Shown one piece after another: positions 7,001-7,606 of a stretch of 7,606 nt of DNA. The stretch covers positions 1,245-8,850 of the forward strand of contig MHKL01000012.1 of the NCBI GenBank assembly GCA_001818835.1. Reading direction: 5' to 3'. This DNA is from Candidatus Komeilibacteria bacterium RIFCSPLOWO2_01_FULL_45_10. Lineage in GTDB: Bacteria; Patescibacteriota; Patescibacteriia; UBA1558; UBA10009. Position numbers and translations under genes: made by a program. A model generated the notes under the pieces. It was given only the letters and a program-made list of their open reading frames with translations, did no database searches and was not told where the DNA came from. Numbering within the stretch: position 1 is the first letter of the stretch; every line of letters begins with the position of its first letter.

Positions 7001-7606
7001 GGCCAGTTTTAACCTTCTTACCAGGCGTTTCTTTTTGGAAGGAATGGCTTTTTGGGTTTCCGCCTCCAGTTCTTTTAAGAGTTTTTCCAAATTTATTTGC
7101 TGCAGCAATTTGCGGACGGCTTCGGCCCCGATGCCGGCTTCAAAAACGTGGCCGTATTTTAAGGAGAGGTCGTGATACTGGCTTTCGGAAATGATTTTTA
7201 AGGGTTTAAGTTCTTTCAGTTCCTTTTTGGCCTGCTCGGCGGCGCTTTCCAAAGTGTTGATTTTATCCTCCTTTAAGCGAGCCAGCAGGTTCAACTCTTT
7301 TTCAAAATTAAAGTTAGCTTTACCGCCCGGTTTTTTTTGGTTGAGTTCGGCGATTTTTTGTTCAAACTCCCTGTCAATGGCTTTGCGTTTGCTTTTCAGC
7401 TCGCCTTTAATCTGTTCCAGGGTTTGGTTTCTCAAATCATCGTCCACTTTTAAAATAATGAAAGAGGCGAAATAAATCACCCGTTCCAATTCCTGGATGG
7501 AAAGGTCAAGCACCAGGCCGATTTTTGACGGGATGCCGCGCAAGAACCAGATGTGGGAAACGGGCGAGGCCAGTTTAACGTGGCCCATGCGCTCGCGGCG
7601 CACGAT
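4034..7606 (-). CDS. rpoC: RNA polymerase subunit beta' (N-terminus outside the window)
   Basis: This is the catalytic beta' subunit of RNA polymerase; 1190 residues are present. Roughly the first 100, including the first zinc-binding site, lie beyond the edge, so the GTG at 7601-7603 is an internal codon and not a start. Numbering from that codon, VRRERMGH opens the visible part. A coiled-coil-rich insertion (about 52-140) follows, then the [19 protein letters not shown] and [20 protein letters not shown] blocks and the Mg-binding NADFDGDQ at 438-445. Next come the bridge helix ([13 protein letters not shown], near 735) and the second zinc site, C764, C837, C844 and C847. The trigger loop has M881, R882 and H885 in TMRTFH. 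Two sandwich-barrel-like repeats with GDLVKPGDP and GDLVKAGDP follow. The intact C-terminus ends in [11 protein letters not shown]. The insertion after the YFASFIIL block is absent in E. coli but similar ones occur in actinobacteria and relatives. All catalytic residues are conserved. Confidence 0.99.
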   Translation of the reverse strand: MVRRERMGHVKLASPVSHIWFLRGIPSKIGLVLDLSIQELERVIYFASFIILKVDDDLRNQTLEQIKGELKSKRKAIDREFEQKIAELNQKKPGGKANFNFEKELNLLARLKEDKINTLESAAEQAKKELKELKPLKIISESQYHDLSLKYGHVFEAGIGAEAVRKLLQQINLEKLLKELEAETQKAIPSKKKRLVRRLKLAKSLLVNKIRPEWTILTVVPIIPPDLRPIVQLDGGRFATSDLNDLYRRVINRNNRLKRLQELNAPEVIQRNEKRMLQEAVDALIDNGARRGKTVTASTGQKRMLRSIADMLKGKQGRFRQNLLGKRIDYSGRSVIVIGPQLLMHQCGIPKTMALELFRPFVISQLISRELVHNVRSANRYIEQDHAEIWDILEEVTKDAHVLLNRAPTLHRLGIQSFQPILIEGKAIQIHPMVCRAFNADFDGDQMAVHIPITEEAKKEASGLMLSTKNLLKPATGEPVAAPDQDIVWGCYYLTFVNPKQDRPIKYFSSPEEAKVAYDLKKIKLHDRLALKIKGEMTETTVGRLIFNEVVPEKLQFVNNEMTARNLKQLVAKTLSLYSMEYTAGFLDQLKKLGFSTITASGLSWGMNDIPALPQKSEIIAKGEGQVEQIQGQYDQGLLTNKERYVKVVEVWKGIKDEITEISQGAFDAQSSLYSIINSGARGSWAQMIQIMGMKGMVINPAGEIIELPVKASFQEGLDVLEYFISTHGTRKGLSDTALRTANAGYLTRRLVDVSQDLVIVEEDCQDTEGFTLSQKDAEVIGDNLLNIILGRVTLENLVNPKTKKTVVKTGEIVTEEHLKKLDKAELPAIHFRSIISCRSTRGLCQKCYGYDLGFNKLVQEGTAIGIIAAQSIGEPGTQLTMRTFHTGGVAGQDITQGLPRVEELFEARPPKRKALVAEIDGQVVIEKETAIGIRTSRTIKIKYLGEIKENLLINEDFDLLVKAGDLVKPGDPLMKHKEKKGKVIKASSEGQVKIKDDFLQIISNKESLEEIQIPPGYALWVKNGDLVKAGDPLTEGSLDLHDLFKYKGKLEVQRYIIKEILYIYSSQGQKLNAKHIEVIVRQMFSRLYIKDASETNLLPGEIVTQSQFIEENQRAKKEKNKEAVGETLLLGITKASLATDSFLSAASFQETARVLIDAAVTGKIDRLRGLKENVIIGRLIPAGTGFKKK

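Overview
The window looks like chromosomal DNA of a bacterium, most likely a member of the Candidate Phyla Radiation (Patescibacteria). This assignment is an inference. It rests on compact housekeeping genes, a small RodZ-like helix-turn-helix membrane protein directly after ftsK, and little sign of Shine-Dalgarno sequences at the housekeeping starts. All reading frames use the standard code, ending in TAA or TAG, with no TGA read as sense.

Three housekeeping genes lie on the minus strand, so they read from right to left. rpoC (4034-7606) encodes the RNA polymerase beta' subunit. It is complete at its C-terminus but cut by the window edge at its N-terminus, and it ends at a strong intrinsic terminator (3983-4013). 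ftsK (796-3129) encodes a full-length membrane-anchored DNA translocase with an unusually acidic C-terminal tail. It is followed 53 bp later by a RodZ-like protein (29-742). That short gap holds a tandem heptanucleotide repeat of five units (747-781), which ends four bases before the start codon.

Between rpoC and ftsK sits an AT-rich island of about 0.8 kb. Its centre is a plus-strand, REP-associated (RAYT/IS200-like) HUH tyrosine transposase gene (3277-3819). The island has its own structure. A good promoter (3197-3225) stands back-to-back with the probable ftsK promoter (3153-3181). A 9-bp inverted repeat brackets the gene, and two hairpins built from the same GACCCT and AGAGGGT words lie downstream. 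A near-consensus minus-strand extended -10 promoter (3881-3908) is followed about 50 nt later by an intrinsic terminator, which predicts a very short RNA. A perfect 15-bp-arm palindrome (3564-3594) lies inside the transposase coding region and is read in frame as ten codons.

The most unusual material is therefore the transposase island: a single-strand DNA transposase gene carrying a REP-like palindrome within itself and surrounded by related hairpins, placed between two core genes. The three minus-strand genes serve transcription, chromosome segregation at division, and cell shape or envelope organisation.
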